Assembly (NCBI GenBank): GCA_963785065.1
Contig: CAWATX010000004.1
Location: forward strand, 496,001-560,000
Direction of reading: 5' to 3'
Source: CAVSRC01 sp963785065
Lineage (GTDB): Bacteria > Pseudomonadota > Alphaproteobacteria > Rhizobiales > Kaistiaceae
DNA length: 64,000 nucleotides
Part shown: positions 45,539 to 55,892 of the stretch, piece by piece
Numbering within the stretch: the stretch's first letter is position 1
How the letters are laid out: the number at the start of each line of letters is the position of its first letter
Position numbers and translations under genes: made by a program
The notes under the pieces: generated by a model
What the model saw: the letters and a program-made list of their open reading frames with translations, nothing else
What the model was told of the DNA's origin: nothing
The model's database searches: none

Positions 45539-46342
45539 TTGAGCCGTGCACCGCAGCCGCGGACCTTGGAGGTGCATGGGCACCTGTGGGGCGCGCAAGC
45601 CCGCGACTGGGCCGATTTTCAGGAAGTGACCTGCCGTCCGGTGTTCGCCGCCGCGCTCGCGCGCAGCGGAGTGGGACCGGGCACGCGCTATCTCGATGCC
45701 GGTTGCGGCAGCGGCATGGCGGCGGAGATGGCCGCCGCGCGTGGAGCAGACGTCTTCGGTGTGGATGCCGCCGAGGGCATGCTGGCGATCGCGCGCGAGC
45801 GCGTGGCGGCGGGCGACTTCCGCCGGGGCGATCTGGAGGACCTGCCGTACGCCGATGGTACGTTCAACGTGGTCACCGGCATCAACGCGTTTCAATATGC
45901 CGGCAACCCGGTGGCGGCGCTCAGCGAGGCCGGCCGCGTCACCCGGCGCGACGGCCGCATCGTCATCGCCGCCTTCGGCAAGCCCGAGGGCATGGGCGTC
46001 GCCACCCTGATCGGCGCGCTGGCGCCACTGCTGCCGCCGCGGCCGCCGGGAACGCCGGGGCCGTTCGCGCTCTCCGACGAAAACGCCCTGCGCAACTTCG
46101 CCAAGGATGCCGGGCTCGAGCCGATCGAGATCTTCGACGTCGACAGTCCGTGGATCTATGCCGACGAGACGGCGGCCATGCGCGGCCTGATGTCGACCGG
46201 CAATGCCGTCAGGGCGATGGAGAACACCAGTGCCGAGGCCCTCGCCGAGGTCTACACCAAGGCGCTGGTGCCGTTTCGCCAGTCGGACGGCAGCTATTGC
46301 GCCAGCGCCTGGTTCCGCTGCCTGCTGGCGCGGCCAGGCTGA
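45539..46342 (+). CDS. Class I SAM-dependent methyltransferase
   Basis: A 267-residue methyltransferase. The SAM-binding motif YLDAGCGSGMAAEMAA lies near residue 50, then FGVDAAEGML, GDLEDLPYADGTFNVVTGINAF (motifs II-III) and RDGRIVIAAFG. It is UbiE/Methyltransf_11-like; substrate unknown. The start is TTG at 45539, with GGGGAGG just upstream; it lies about 55 bases after the HxlR gene on the same strand, so it may be in that operon. It converges on a second, frameshifted, methyltransferase gene. Confidence 0.88.
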   Translation: MSRAPQPRTLEVHGHLWGAQARDWADFQEVTCRPVFAAALARSGVGPGTRYLDAGCGSGMAAEMAAARGADVFGVDAAEGMLAIARERVAAGDFRRGDLEDLPYADGTFNVVTGINAFQYAGNPVAALSEAGRVTRRDGRIVIAAFGKPEGMGVATLIGALAPLLPPRPPGTPGPFALSDENALRNFAKDAGLEPIEIFDVDSPWIYADETAAMRGLMSTGNAVRAMENTSAEALAEVYTKALVPFRQSDGSYCASAWFRCLLARPG

Positions 46343-46355
46343 GTCAGGCCGGCGG

Positions 46356-47155
46356 TCAGCGTTCCTTGCGGCTGAGCAACAGGCCCATCGCCTGTCGCGC
46401 CTCCAGCACGCCATCGCCGCGCGCGAACGCGCCGGCAATCGCTTCGCGGAAGGCGGAGAAGCTCCGTCTCGCTGGCGCGATCGCCCGGAGGATAGGATGT
46501 CAGCGCCAGGAACACGTCCTCGCGATCGGTGATCCGCATGCGCGCCGGGTGGACCGCCAGCGTCACGTTGCCGAACTGTGCTTGCATCAGCCGCTGGGCA
46601 GTGTCGAAGCCGAACGCGACTGACGCTGGATCGACCGGCTGGCTGCCCAGCGCCGCGGTGAGCGCATAAAGCTCGTGCAGATTGCCGGCGCCGTTGGTGG
46701 TCACCGCGAGCCAGCCGCCCGGCTTCAGCACGCGCGCCATCTCGGCGATCGCCCCCGCCTGATCAGCGACGTGATACATCATGTGCATCGCCACGACGGT
46801 GTCGAAGCTGCCCTCGGCGAATGGCAGGTGGGCCGCGTCGGCCTGCCGTCCTTCCACCGACCAGGCGCGGAGCGCAGAGCGGCGCTCCACCGCCTCGTCC
46901 ACCATGCCGGCCGACTGGTCGGCCATCGTCAGCGTCATGTGCTGCGGCAGATCATCGGCCACATGCGCCCAGAACCAGCCCGGACCGCAGCCGATATCCA
47001 GCACGTCGCCGCCGGAGCAGATGGGCAGTTGCCGCGCCACCCAAGGGAAACCAACCGACCTCGGAGATCGAATATTCGCGGTGGAGGCGCGCCCGCGCGG
47101 CCAGCTTGTGGCTGTCGGCGTATTGCTCGGCATTTCCCTCGGTGATGGCGGACAT
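46356..47155 (-). pseudogene. Class I SAM-dependent methyltransferase, two frameshifts
   Basis: A UbiE-like methyltransferase of 265 residues if repaired. The N terminus (MSAITEGNAEQYADSHKLAA) is in one frame, the core (VARQLPICSGGDVLDIGCGPGW, then VVAMHMMYHVADQAGAI and LKPGGWLAVTTNG) in a second, and the C terminus (FSAFREAIAGAFARGDG to LLLSRKER) back in another. One extra base near 47044 and one near 46461 account for both shifts; their total (2 bases) fits the length. Good ribosome site (AAGGGGGCC) before the ATG at 47155. As read it makes no complete protein: a broken gene, or two sequencing errors. It lies directly after prfB. Confidence 0.85.
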
Positions 47156-47170
47156 GGCCCCCTTCCCGGC

Positions 47171-48290
47171 CTAAGCGTCCGCTGCCGTCTCGGCGCCGAC
47201 GCGGTGGGCGAGCGCCGCCTCCATGAAGGGCAAGAGCTTGCCGTCGAGCACATCCTGCGGGCTGGTGCTTTCCACGCCGGTCCTCAGGTCCTTCACGAGC
47301 TGGTAGGGCTGCAGGACGTAGGAGCGGATCTGGTGGCCCCAGCCGATGTCGGTCTTGGAGGCCGCCTCGGCGGCGGCCGCCTGCTCGCGCTTCTCCAGCT
47401 CCGCTTCGTACATGCGGGCGCGCAGCATCTTCCAGGCAGTGGCGCGGTTCTTGTGCTGCGAGCGTTCGTTCTGGCACTGCACGACGATGCCGGTCGGCAC
47501 ATGGGTGAGGCGCACCGCCGAGTCGGTGGTGTTGATGTGCTGGCCGCCGGCGCCCGACGCACGATAGGTGTCGGTGCGCACATCGGCATCGTTGATCTCG
47601 ATCTCGATCGAATCGTCGACCACGGGATAGACCCAGACGCTGGCAAACGAGGTGTGCCGGCGGGCGGCGCTGTCGAAGGGCGAGATGCGGACCAGCCGGT
47701 GGACGCCGGATTCGGTCTTCAGCCAGCCATAGGCGCTGGGGCCGGTCACCTGCAGCGTCGCCGACTTGATGCCGGCCTCTTCGCCGTCGTGGATCTCGAG
47801 GATTTCGGCCTTGTAGCCGCTCGCCTCGGCCCAGCGCGAATACATGCGCATGAGCATCTGCGCCCAGTCCTGGCTCTCGGTGCCGCCTGCTCCGGCATGG
47901 ACCTCGAGGAAGGCGTCGAGATGGTCGGCCTCGCCGGAGAGCATCGATTCGACCTGGCGGTGTTCGGCCTCGGCGCCGAGCGCGCGCAGCGCCGCCTCGG
48001 CGTCGGCGATTACCGCCTGATCGTCCTCCGCCTCGCCGAGTTCGATCAGCTCGCTCTGGTCGGCAAGCTCGCGCTCGATGCGCTCGACCGCGCCGATCTG
48101 GGTCTCCAGATGCTGGCGCTCGCGCATCATCTTCTGCGCGCGCTCGCTATCGTTCCACAGGTTGGGGTCTTCGGCCGCCGCGTTCAGTTCCGACAGGCGG
48201 GCCTTGGCGCGATCCCAGTCAAAGATGCCTCCTCAGCAGGCTGAGCGCCTGCTTGATCTCTTCGGCAATGGCTTCGATCTCGGGACGCAT
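47171..48290 (-). CDS. prfB: Peptide chain release factor 2, with programmed +1 frameshift
   Basis: RF2 ends translation at UGA and UAA. The first 23 codons (48290 leftwards, MRPEIEAIAEEIKQALSLLRRHL) run to an in-frame TGA at 48219-48221; ribosomes shift +1 at CTT-TGA-C and continue at GAC (DWDRAKARLSELN). An AGGAGG three bases before CTT acts as the internal stimulating site. The long part has the GAGGQHINTTDSAVR (GGQ) motif that triggers peptide release and R-I-S-P-F for stop recognition (SPF). After the shift, the protein is 372 residues, the normal length. RF2 thus controls its own level. Confidence 0.96.
48219..48234 (-). promoter_or_regulatory. prfB programmed frameshift site
   Basis: Reading on the minus strand: AGGAGG (stimulatory anti-Shine-Dalgarno contact), CAT, CTT, TGA, C. 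This is the classic RF2 autoregulatory slip site, where low RF2 lets the ribosome shift +1 past the UGA. Confidence 0.95.
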
Positions 48291-48407
48291 GCTTTCACCG
48301 GCGGCTGGCTTCAATGCCGCCTAGTTAGTGGTCGCGAGGGCGGCTGTAAACCCGCCCTCTCCCGGCCACGCGCCCGCCTGAAACGGTGCTGACGCGGCGC
48401 GCGATGC

Positions 48408-48851
48408 TCAGCGGTTCTTCTGGCCCGGCTTGATCAGCGTGCGGAACGCGTCCTCGCTGACCTCGGGCAACGGCATGGGCGTGGCGGAGCGCATGCGCTG
48501 CGGCGTCCAGTATTCCGGGTCGCCGCCGGGAGACGAATGGGCCTCGATCCCCATCATGTTGTCGGCGACCAGAACGACGGCCGCGGTGTGGCCCTCGGGG
48601 CCGTCGCCGGAGCGAAAACCCCCGGCAGATGCAGCCCGCACCGCCGCCGGATCGACGTCGGGCGCCGGTCTCGGCTGCGCCCTGGCCAGACGCTCGGCCG
48701 TCCACGGATCGGCCGCGCGGTTTCCGCTCGCGGTGTCGACGGAAACGGGAACGGCCAGGGGATCGTCTTTGGTGCTCATGGTCTCGGCGCTGGCGGTTGC
48801 GCACAGCATGACAAGGAACGTCGCTGCGGTGGCAAGGCGGGTTGCGTTCAT
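48408..48851 (-). CDS. Secreted W-T-P motif protein with two motif copies
   Basis: A 147-residue protein with a signal peptide (ATAATFLVMLCATASA, cleavage near 22) and no known domain. It carries the shared motif twice: DPWTAERLARAQPRPAPDVDP near Trp50, and EYWTPQRMRSATPMPLPEV near Trp115, separated by a Gly-rich and hydrophobic stretch (VVLVADNMM). The following three genes upstream in transcription (to 51752) have one copy each. The motif resembles the pro-region segment W-T-P-E-R-M-x-x-A-x-P seen before V8/trypsin-like proteases in other bacteria. It may be an inhibitor, chaperone or interaction peptide for the proteases; this is inference. ATG at 48851 chosen (AGGTCAAG site). Confidence 0.8.
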   Translation of the reverse strand: MNATRLATAATFLVMLCATASAETMSTKDDPLAVPVSVDTASGNRAADPWTAERLARAQPRPAPDVDPAAVRAASAGGFRSGDGPEGHTAAVVLVADNMMGIEAHSSPGGDPEYWTPQRMRSATPMPLPEVSEDAFRTLIKPGQKNR

Positions 48852-48973
48852 CTTGACCTCGGTTGGTGTCATTGTCCGGTGGAAACCGACATAGTCAAGC
48901 ATTGCCGCGCAAACGTGGCGCGTTTCAGGTGCCGCCGCGGTGTTTTCGCGGGTTTTTGAGAGCGCCCACAAGC

Positions 48974-49002
48974 AAAAGGCCACGGGCGCGGTGCCCGTGG
49001 CC
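48974..49002 (-). terminator. Terminator after the pseudoprotease gene
   Basis: A perfect 10-bp stem (GGCCACGGGC / GCCCGTGGCC) with a five-base loop, 25 bases past the stop, followed on the minus strand by TTTTGC. It also has a T run on the other side (CCTCTTTTT), so may work both ways. It separates the pseudoprotease from the two-motif gene transcript. Confidence 0.75.
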
Positions 49003-49026
49003 CCTCTTTTTCCAGGTCCGTGCCGG

Positions 49027-50181
<1,155 letters not shown>

Positions 50182-50377
50182 GGTTACCCCCTTTGGTGCG
50201 TTCAATCCTCGTGGAAAAGATGTCAGGCCGTGTGCGGGCCTGGGCATGCGCCGTCCGGTCATCCTGCCGCCGTCGAGCGGCGGGATGGCGGGAGGGCGAC
50301 TGGCTTGAGCGCCAGCGGCCCTCCCCTTTCGTTCTGCAAGGTCACGCGGCACCCGCCACCGGCGGGCGCCGGCAGCC

Positions 50378-51319
50378 TCACTTGCAGCCGTTGCTCACGT
50401 AGTCGAAGAGCTTCTTCACGCGGTCGTCGAAATACGGGCCGTAATCGACGCCGGGCTTTCCTTCGAAGCCAAACGATTCAATGCTGATGATGTGGTTGTG
50501 GTTGGGATCGCCCTTGCTGTCGTAGTCGCCGATCCAGGCGCCGCCGCTCGATCCGCCCTGCTCGTTGGGATCGCCGTGGCGCAGTTCGACCAGACCGCTG
50601 TCGATGGTGATCGGTCCCGGCAGCACCTGGATCACCTCGCCCTTCGATATGCCGACGGGGTAGCCGATCTTGGTGGCGCTCTTGTAGTCGCCCTGCCAGT
50701 CCCACTGGGTGCCGAACCAGCCGGTCTTGGAGTCGGTGTCGACCTGATACATGGCGAAGTCGGAGAGGTACTTGTCGTTGCCCTCCTGCACCCAGGTGTT
50801 GAAGGTGGCGACGCAGGTCGAGGTGTACTTGGCGCTGGCGCGGCCCTGGTCGTACTGGAGGAAGAAGGTGATGTTCTTCCAGAAGTCGCCGGACTTGTCG
50901 TCGCGCACGCAATGGGCGGCGGTCAGCACCACGTTCTTGGAGATGAACTGTGCCGAGCACATGAAGTCGCCGTCCCGCTTGGAGAAGAACATCTTGCCGG
51001 CGAAGACGAGCGGCACGGTGTTGACGTCGCCGGCGGCGCGCTCATGCATCTGGGACGCGGACTGGCTGACGGCGGACGGCAGCGATCCGGGGTTCTCGCC
51101 GGCGCGGGCACCGCCGGCCGGTGGCGTGATCGTCGACGGGTCGATATTGAGCTTGGGGACCATCACGGCTGCCGCCATGGCCTCCGGCGTCCAATGATCG
51201 ACGGCGCGTTCGCCGGGCGTCGCGTGGGCTGAGCCGATGGCGTCCTCAGCCTGCGCCGCGACGACGCTACACAACAAGATAGAAGCCGCGGCAGCGGCAG
51301 CAATACGAACGAAATGCAA
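50378..51319 (-). CDS. Secreted trypsin/V8-like serine protease with W-T-P motif
   Basis: A 313-residue protein: signal peptide (AAAAAASILLCSVVAAQA, about 1-24), W-T-P motif at Trp43 (DHWTPEAMAAAVMVPKLNIDP), a disordered spacer (about 65-105), then a trypsin/V8-like domain with complete triad: His136 in LTAAHC, Asp187 in SDFAMY, Ser258 in GGSSGGAW. Two Cys pairs flank the His and the C terminus. The segment before the protease domain, including the motif, is probably a pro-region. Ribosome site AAGGAGG nine bases before ATG at 51319. It is next to a dead copy of itself and two small motif proteins. Confidence 0.9.
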   Translation of the reverse strand: MHFVRIAAAAAASILLCSVVAAQAEDAIGSAHATPGERAVDHWTPEAMAAAVMVPKLNIDPSTITPPAGGARAGENPGSLPSAVSQSASQMHERAAGDVNTVPLVFAGKMFFSKRDGDFMCSAQFISKNVVLTAAHCVRDDKSGDFWKNITFFLQYDQGRASAKYTSTCVATFNTWVQEGNDKYLSDFAMYQVDTDSKTGWFGTQWDWQGDYKSATKIGYPVGISKGEVIQVLPGPITIDSGLVELRHGDPNEQGGSSGGAWIGDYDSKGDPNHNHIISIESFGFEGKPGVDYGPYFDDRVKKLFDYVSNGCK

Positions 51320-51527
51320 GAGATCCTCCTTTTCGAGTCGCCTCTCAAAGTCGACCGCGACGGCGATCGACTGGTTTCAAAAAAAGAGCAAATGCAGGCG
51401 TATTGAGCTTGGCCTGTTTTTGCCCGTCACACAACAATCGGGGGGCAATTTCCGTCAGCGCCGCGCCTGAAGCACCGCCGCGGTCTGCCGCCAGTTTTCC
51501 CGGAAAGGCTTGCCGGCTTTGTGCGTG

Positions 51528-51752
51528 TCAGGTGGCGTGCTGAGCGGGTCCGTCGCCGGGAAGCAGGAGCACGGACAGATCGGTGGCGCCGGCCATCCGC
51601 GCCGGCGTCCAGTAGTCGACCGCGCCGTCGCCTGAGCCGACGACGGTCGAACCGATATCCTGAGGTGCCGTGCTGGTGGCGGCAGCGCTCGCCAGGACCG
51701 GAACGGTCAACATGGCGGCGGCCAGGCATGGGGGGACAAGCAGTCGGAGCAT
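51528..51752 (-). CDS. Small secreted W-T-P motif protein
   Basis: A 74-residue protein with a signal peptide (CLAAAMLTVPVLASAAA, about 1-24) and a mature part of only about 50 residues, built round one motif copy (VDYWTPARMAGATDLSV, Trp48). No other domain. A ribosome site (GGAACAGGTG) precedes the ATG at 51752. It is the first of the four motif genes after mrcA. It is like the pro-region of the proteases without the protease domain, so it may be an inhibitor-like peptide; this is inferred. Confidence 0.75.
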   Translation of the reverse strand: MLRLLVPPCLAAAMLTVPVLASAAATSTAPQDIGSTVVGSGDGAVDYWTPARMAGATDLSVLLLPGDGPAQHAT

Positions 51753-51864
51753 CACCTGTTCCTTCGTGCCCCTGTCGCGGCGCTGCCAAGCGTCGCGAGT
51801 CTGCGAATTCCCTCTCCGCAAGAACTGTCGCCAGTGATCATGGCGAATTGAAGGTGGGTGCCGA

Positions 51865-51899
51865 CGAAAAGGCCCGTCTCGCCTGCCGGCGGACGGGCC
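51865..51899 (-). terminator. Intrinsic terminator of mrcA
   Basis: An 8-bp stem (GGCCCGTC / GACGGGCC), 30 bases past the mrcA stop, followed on the minus strand by TTTTCGTC. It marks the end of the mrcA transcript and separates it from the W-T-P cluster. Confidence 0.75.
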
Positions 51900-51928
51900 T
51901 CGCATGGATCGATGGCTGTGTCGGCCGG

Positions 51929-54400
51929 CTAATAGAGTCCGCCGGTCCCCGAGATCACCGCTCGGTCGCTTTCCGGCGCCACCGTCAGTGGCCGGCCCGA
52001 GGTATCGGTGTAGCCGATGATCGAATAGGTGTCGGGCGGCCCGGTCCCCGGCTTGAAGGCTTCCAGGATGGTGCCGGGATCGCCCGGATTGGCGCGCAGG
52101 CCGGTCTGCTGGTTGATCGGGATGAAGGTGATCCCCGGCGGCACGCGGAACGGCACTGGCGGCTTGTCGGCGAGCGCATTCTTCATGAACTCGGTGAAGA
52201 TGGGCGCGGCGAGCGCGCCGCCGGTCTCGCCGCGGCCCAGCGATTGCGGCTTGTCGTAGCCGACATAGACGACGGCGACCAGATCGGGCGAGAAGCCGGC
52301 GAACCAGGCGTCCTTGTAGTCGCTGGTGGTGCCGGTCTTGCCGGCGATCGGCTTGCCCACCGCCTTGGCGGCGGTGCCGGTGCCGCGCCTGACGACGTCC
52401 TCCATCATCGAGGTGATCTGATAGGCCGTCATCGGATCGAGCACCTGCTCGGCATTGTCGATGATTTTCGGCTCCGGCTGATTGTGCCAACTGTCGGCGG
52501 CGCAGCCCTCGCAGGTGCGGTTCTCGTGACGGAAGATGGTCTGGCCGAAACGGTTCTGGATGCGGTCGATGAGGGTCGGCCGCACTTCCTTGCCGCCATT
52601 GTCGAAGACCGAATAGCCGGCGGCCATGCGCAGCACCGTCGTCTCGCCGGCGCCGAGCGCCATGGAGAGCACCGGCAGCATGTTGTCGTAGATGCCAAAG
52701 CGGCGGGCATATTCGGCGATCAGCGGCATGCCCATGTCCTGGGCGAGCCGCACCGTCATGACGTTGCGCGAATGGACGATGCCGGTCCTCAGCGTCGACG
52801 GACCGAGGAAGTCGCCCTCGTAGTTCTCCGGCTGCCACACGCCCTGGCCGTTGCCGAGATCGATGGAGATGGGCGCGTCCATGACCACCGATGACGGCGT
52901 GTAGCCGTTGTCGAGGGCGGCCGAATAGACGAAGGGCTTGAAGGAGGATCCGGGCTGGCGCTCGGCCTGGGTGGCGCGGTTGAACTCGCTCATGGCGTAG
53001 GAGAAGCCGCCGACCATGGCGAGCACGCGGCCGGTGTGCGGGTCCATCACCACGATGGCGCCCTCGACCGCCGGCACCTGATGCAGCGTATATTCGCCGG
53101 GCCCGCCGTCGGCCTTCTCCACATAGACGACGTCGCCGACCGACAGCACGTCGTCGGAGCCGTTGATCTTCTTGCCCTTCTTCGGCCCGGTCGCCCACTT
53201 GGCCCACTTCATCTGCTCGAAGGGGATGGTTCCGGTCTCGCGGTCGGGTGCGACCTTGCCGGTGCCAGGCTCAAGTGCCGGCTGCAGGCCGATCTTGGCC
53301 CCCGTCTTGTCGACGGAGAGGACGACGGCCAGCCGCCATTCGATGACGTCGCTGAGCGCCTGGATCTTGGCCAGCGGCGGCCCCCAGTCGGGCGACAGCT
53401 GATCGATATGGTCGACGGGGCCACGCCAGCCGCGGCCCTCATCATATTTGACCAGGCCGTCGATCAGCGACTGGCGGGCGAGGACCTGAAGCTGCGGGTT
53501 GAGCGAGGTGCGCACCGACAGGCCGCCTTCGTAGAGCGTCTTCTCGCCGTACATGTCGACCATCTCGCGGCGCACTTCCTCGACGAAATAGTCGGCGCCG
53601 AACATCGCCGGCGTGGTGTCGTGCACGACGACGCCGAGCGGCTCCTTCTTGGCCGCCTCACCCTCCTGCTTGGTGGCGTAGCCGTTCTCGACCATGCGGT
53701 CGATGACCCAGTTGCGCCGCTCGACCGCCCGGTCGGGATGGCGGAACGGGTTGTAGTTGTTGGGGCCTTTGGGCAGCGCCGCCAGATAGGCGGTCTCGGC
53801 CAGCGTCAGCTCGTGCACCGACTTGTCGAAATAGGTCAGCGCGGCGGAGGCGACGCCGTAGGCGCCCAGACCGAAGTAGATCTCGTTGAGGTAGAGCTCG
53901 AGGATCTTGTCCTTGGAGTAGGTCTGCTCGATCCTCAGCGACAGCACCGCTTCCTTGATCTTGCGGTTGATCGTCTGGTCGCTCGACAGCAGGAAGTTCT
54001 TGGCGACCTGCTGGGTGATGGTCGAGGCGCCGACCAGGGGACCGCCGTGACCGTCGACCCGGTTGACGACGTTGGTCAGGGCGGCGCGGATGATGCCGTA
54101 ATAGTCGAGGCCGGAATGCTCGTAGAAGTTCTTGTCCTCGGCCGAGATGAAGGCCGCCTTGACCCGGTCGGGGACCGCCTGGATGGGCAGATAGAGGCGC
54201 CGCTCATGGGCGTATTCGGCGACGAGCTGGCCGTCGGCGGCGTGCACGCGGGTCATGACCGGCGGCTCGTACTTGGACAGCACGTCGTAATTGGGCAGGT
54301 CGGCCGTGAGCCCTGAGATGTACCAGGCTGCGACCGCAGCAACGGCGAGAAAGAGCACGGCGCCAATCCCGAAAATGTAGCCGAAGAATCGGAATATCAT
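51929..54400 (-). CDS. mrcA: Penicillin-binding protein 1A, bifunctional
   Basis: An 823-residue class A PBP that polymerises glycan strands (transglycosylase) and cross-links peptides (transpeptidase). One N-terminal transmembrane helix (IFGIGAVLFLAVAAVAAWYI), then the transglycosylase domain with EDKNFYEHSGLD (catalytic Glu near 85) and GASTITQQVAKN, and the transpeptidase domain with active Ser in QPGSSFKPF (S-x-x-K, near 483), HSRN (S-x-N, near 543) and KTGTTSD (K-T-G, near 688). The ATG at 54400 is chosen over 54457, which lacks family sequence. It follows amiC in the same direction. Confidence 0.96.
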   Translation of the reverse strand: MIFRFFGYIFGIGAVLFLAVAAVAAWYISGLTADLPNYDVLSKYEPPVMTRVHAADGQLVAEYAHERRLYLPIQAVPDRVKAAFISAEDKNFYEHSGLDYYGIIRAALTNVVNRVDGHGGPLVGASTITQQVAKNFLLSSDQTINRKIKEAVLSLRIEQTYSKDKILELYLNEIYFGLGAYGVASAALTYFDKSVHELTLAETAYLAALPKGPNNYNPFRHPDRAVERRNWVIDRMVENGYATKQEGEAAKKEPLGVVVHDTTPAMFGADYFVEEVRREMVDMYGEKTLYEGGLSVRTSLNPQLQVLARQSLIDGLVKYDEGRGWRGPVDHIDQLSPDWGPPLAKIQALSDVIEWRLAVVLSVDKTGAKIGLQPALEPGTGKVAPDRETGTIPFEQMKWAKWATGPKKGKKINGSDDVLSVGDVVYVEKADGGPGEYTLHQVPAVEGAIVVMDPHTGRVLAMVGGFSYAMSEFNRATQAERQPGSSFKPFVYSAALDNGYTPSSVVMDAPISIDLGNGQGVWQPENYEGDFLGPSTLRTGIVHSRNVMTVRLAQDMGMPLIAEYARRFGIYDNMLPVLSMALGAGETTVLRMAAGYSVFDNGGKEVRPTLIDRIQNRFGQTIFRHENRTCEGCAADSWHNQPEPKIIDNAEQVLDPMTAYQITSMMEDVVRRGTGTAAKAVGKPIAGKTGTTSDYKDAWFAGFSPDLVAVVYVGYDKPQSLGRGETGGALAAPIFTEFMKNALADKPPVPFRVPPGITFIPINQQTGLRANPGDPGTILEAFKPGTGPPDTYSIIGYTDTSGRPLTVAPESDRAVISGTGGLY

Positions 54401-54632
54401 AGCCTGTCCACTGCCCGGCCGCTCACGCGCGAGTTGCCGGCCACCAGCCCGGCACAAGCCTCGATTTGGTGGCCGCGGTCAAGGCTCTCCTGCGCGGTCG
54501 GTTTTCCCTGGCCATGATGCTCCGTCCGTTGCCCCTGCAAGCCTGTCTCAACGCCGTTTGTGGAGATTATGGGGCGCCGGCGCCTCCCCAGGGTGCTGAC
54601 GCCCGGTCCGTGGCCGATCGGCAACAGGCCGG

Positions 54633-55892
54633 TCAATTGCTGCCCCGGCCGGCCACGCGGGTGCGGAAATAGTCGTCAACCGCCTTGACGATCGATTCTG
54701 CGGTCTTGTCCTGCCACGCCTGGGTGACCATCAGCTTGGCGTCGTTGGGATTGCTCAGATAGCCGAGTTCGACCAGCGCCGAGGGCACGTCCGGCGCCTC
54801 CAGCACCTTGAACGCCGCCTCTTGGTGGGGAACCTTGAACAGGCGGGTCGTCTTGCCGAGTTCCTTGACCAGGTTACGGGCGAAGACCACGCCGAAGTTG
54901 CGTGTCTCGCGCAGGGTCAGGTCGTTGAGAATGCTCATCACGTCGCTGGAATCGGCCGCATTGACGTCGACGCCGGCGAGCGCATCGGATTCGTTCTCGG
55001 TGTTGGCGAGCGACGCCGCCATCGTGTCTGACGCCTTGTCCGACGCCGTGTAGACGATGGCGCCGCGCACCGAGCCACCGGGAAACGAGTTGGCGTGGAT
55101 GGAGACGAACAGGTCGGCGTTGTTGCGCCGCGCCACCGTCACCCGATCGCCGAGCGATATGTAGGAATCGTCGTCGCGGGTATAGACGACACGATAACGG
55201 CCGGTGGCCTCGAGCAGCTTGCCCAGCGTCTTGCCGAAGGCCAGCGTCACGTCCTTCTCCAGCACACCGCCGCTGCCATGGGCGCCGTTGTCGATGCCGC
55301 CGTGGCCGGGATCGACGACGATGACGGGCTTGTCGCCGTGATCGCCGGGGGCGAGGGCCGGGGCCCTGGCGGCTTCATCGGCAGCGACGGCGAGCTGCTG
55401 CTCCTTGTAGCTGTGGACCGCGGCGAGGAACTTCTCCCGCGTGGTCGGCACGGCATCGATCACCAGGCGCGCCGGCTGGCCGTCGGCGGGATCGATGACG
55501 AAGGTCTTGTCGATCAGGGCCGGAGCGGACAGATCCATGACGATGCGCGATTTGCCCGGCGAAATGAGGCCGTAGCGGAAGGCCGAGATCACCCCACGAC
55601 CAGAGGTCCCGGCAAGCTCGGGCAGGGCGAAGCGCACTTCCGGCAGATCGACCACGATGCGGTCGGGATCGGCAAGGGTGAACACCGTCGCCTTCACCTG
55701 TCGCGACAGGTCGGCAACGAATCGCACGCGGTTGGCGTCGCCCACGATGCGCGCGCCCAGCATCACCGGGCCGCCGGCGGCCGCCGGCATGTCCATGCTG
55801 TCGGCGGCATGGACCAGCGCTGTGGCAAGGGCCACCAGAATGGCCGTCAGCCCGGCGGTCACGCCATGCCGGGCGGCGGTTGCAAGTCTCAT
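54633..55892 (-). CDS. amiC: N-acetylmuramoyl-L-alanine amidase
   Basis: A 419-residue periplasmic amidase that cuts the stem peptide from MurNAc during cell separation. Signal peptide (about 1-29, ending VHAA), AMIN domain (about 45-150; VRFVADLSRQVKATVFTLADPDRIVVDLPEV), then the Amidase_3 domain with zinc ligands in DPGHGGIDNG (His), VLEKDVTL (Glu), SIHANSF (His) and ALVELGYLSN (catalytic Glu). The ATG at 55892 has a GGAGACG site. It lies divergent from rne and upstream of mrcA, the order found in many Rhizobiales. Confidence 0.94.
   Translation of the reverse strand: MRLATAARHGVTAGLTAILVALATALVHAADSMDMPAAAGGPVMLGARIVGDANRVRFVADLSRQVKATVFTLADPDRIVVDLPEVRFALPELAGTSGRGVISAFRYGLISPGKSRIVMDLSAPALIDKTFVIDPADGQPARLVIDAVPTTREKFLAAVHSYKEQQLAVAADEAARAPALAPGDHGDKPVIVVDPGHGGIDNGAHGSGGVLEKDVTLAFGKTLGKLLEATGRYRVVYTRDDDSYISLGDRVTVARRNNADLFVSIHANSFPGGSVRGAIVYTASDKASDTMAASLANTENESDALAGVDVNAADSSDVMSILNDLTLRETRNFGVVFARNLVKELGKTTRLFKVPHQEAAFKVLEAPDVPSALVELGYLSNPNDAKLMVTQAWQDKTAESIVKAVDDYFRTRVAGRGSN

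Noticed and set aside
46294..47253. A single 319-codon methyltransferase gene
   Set aside because: The N- and C-terminal ends of that frame are not family sequence; the family-like ends lie in other frames, so two frameshifts are the better reading.
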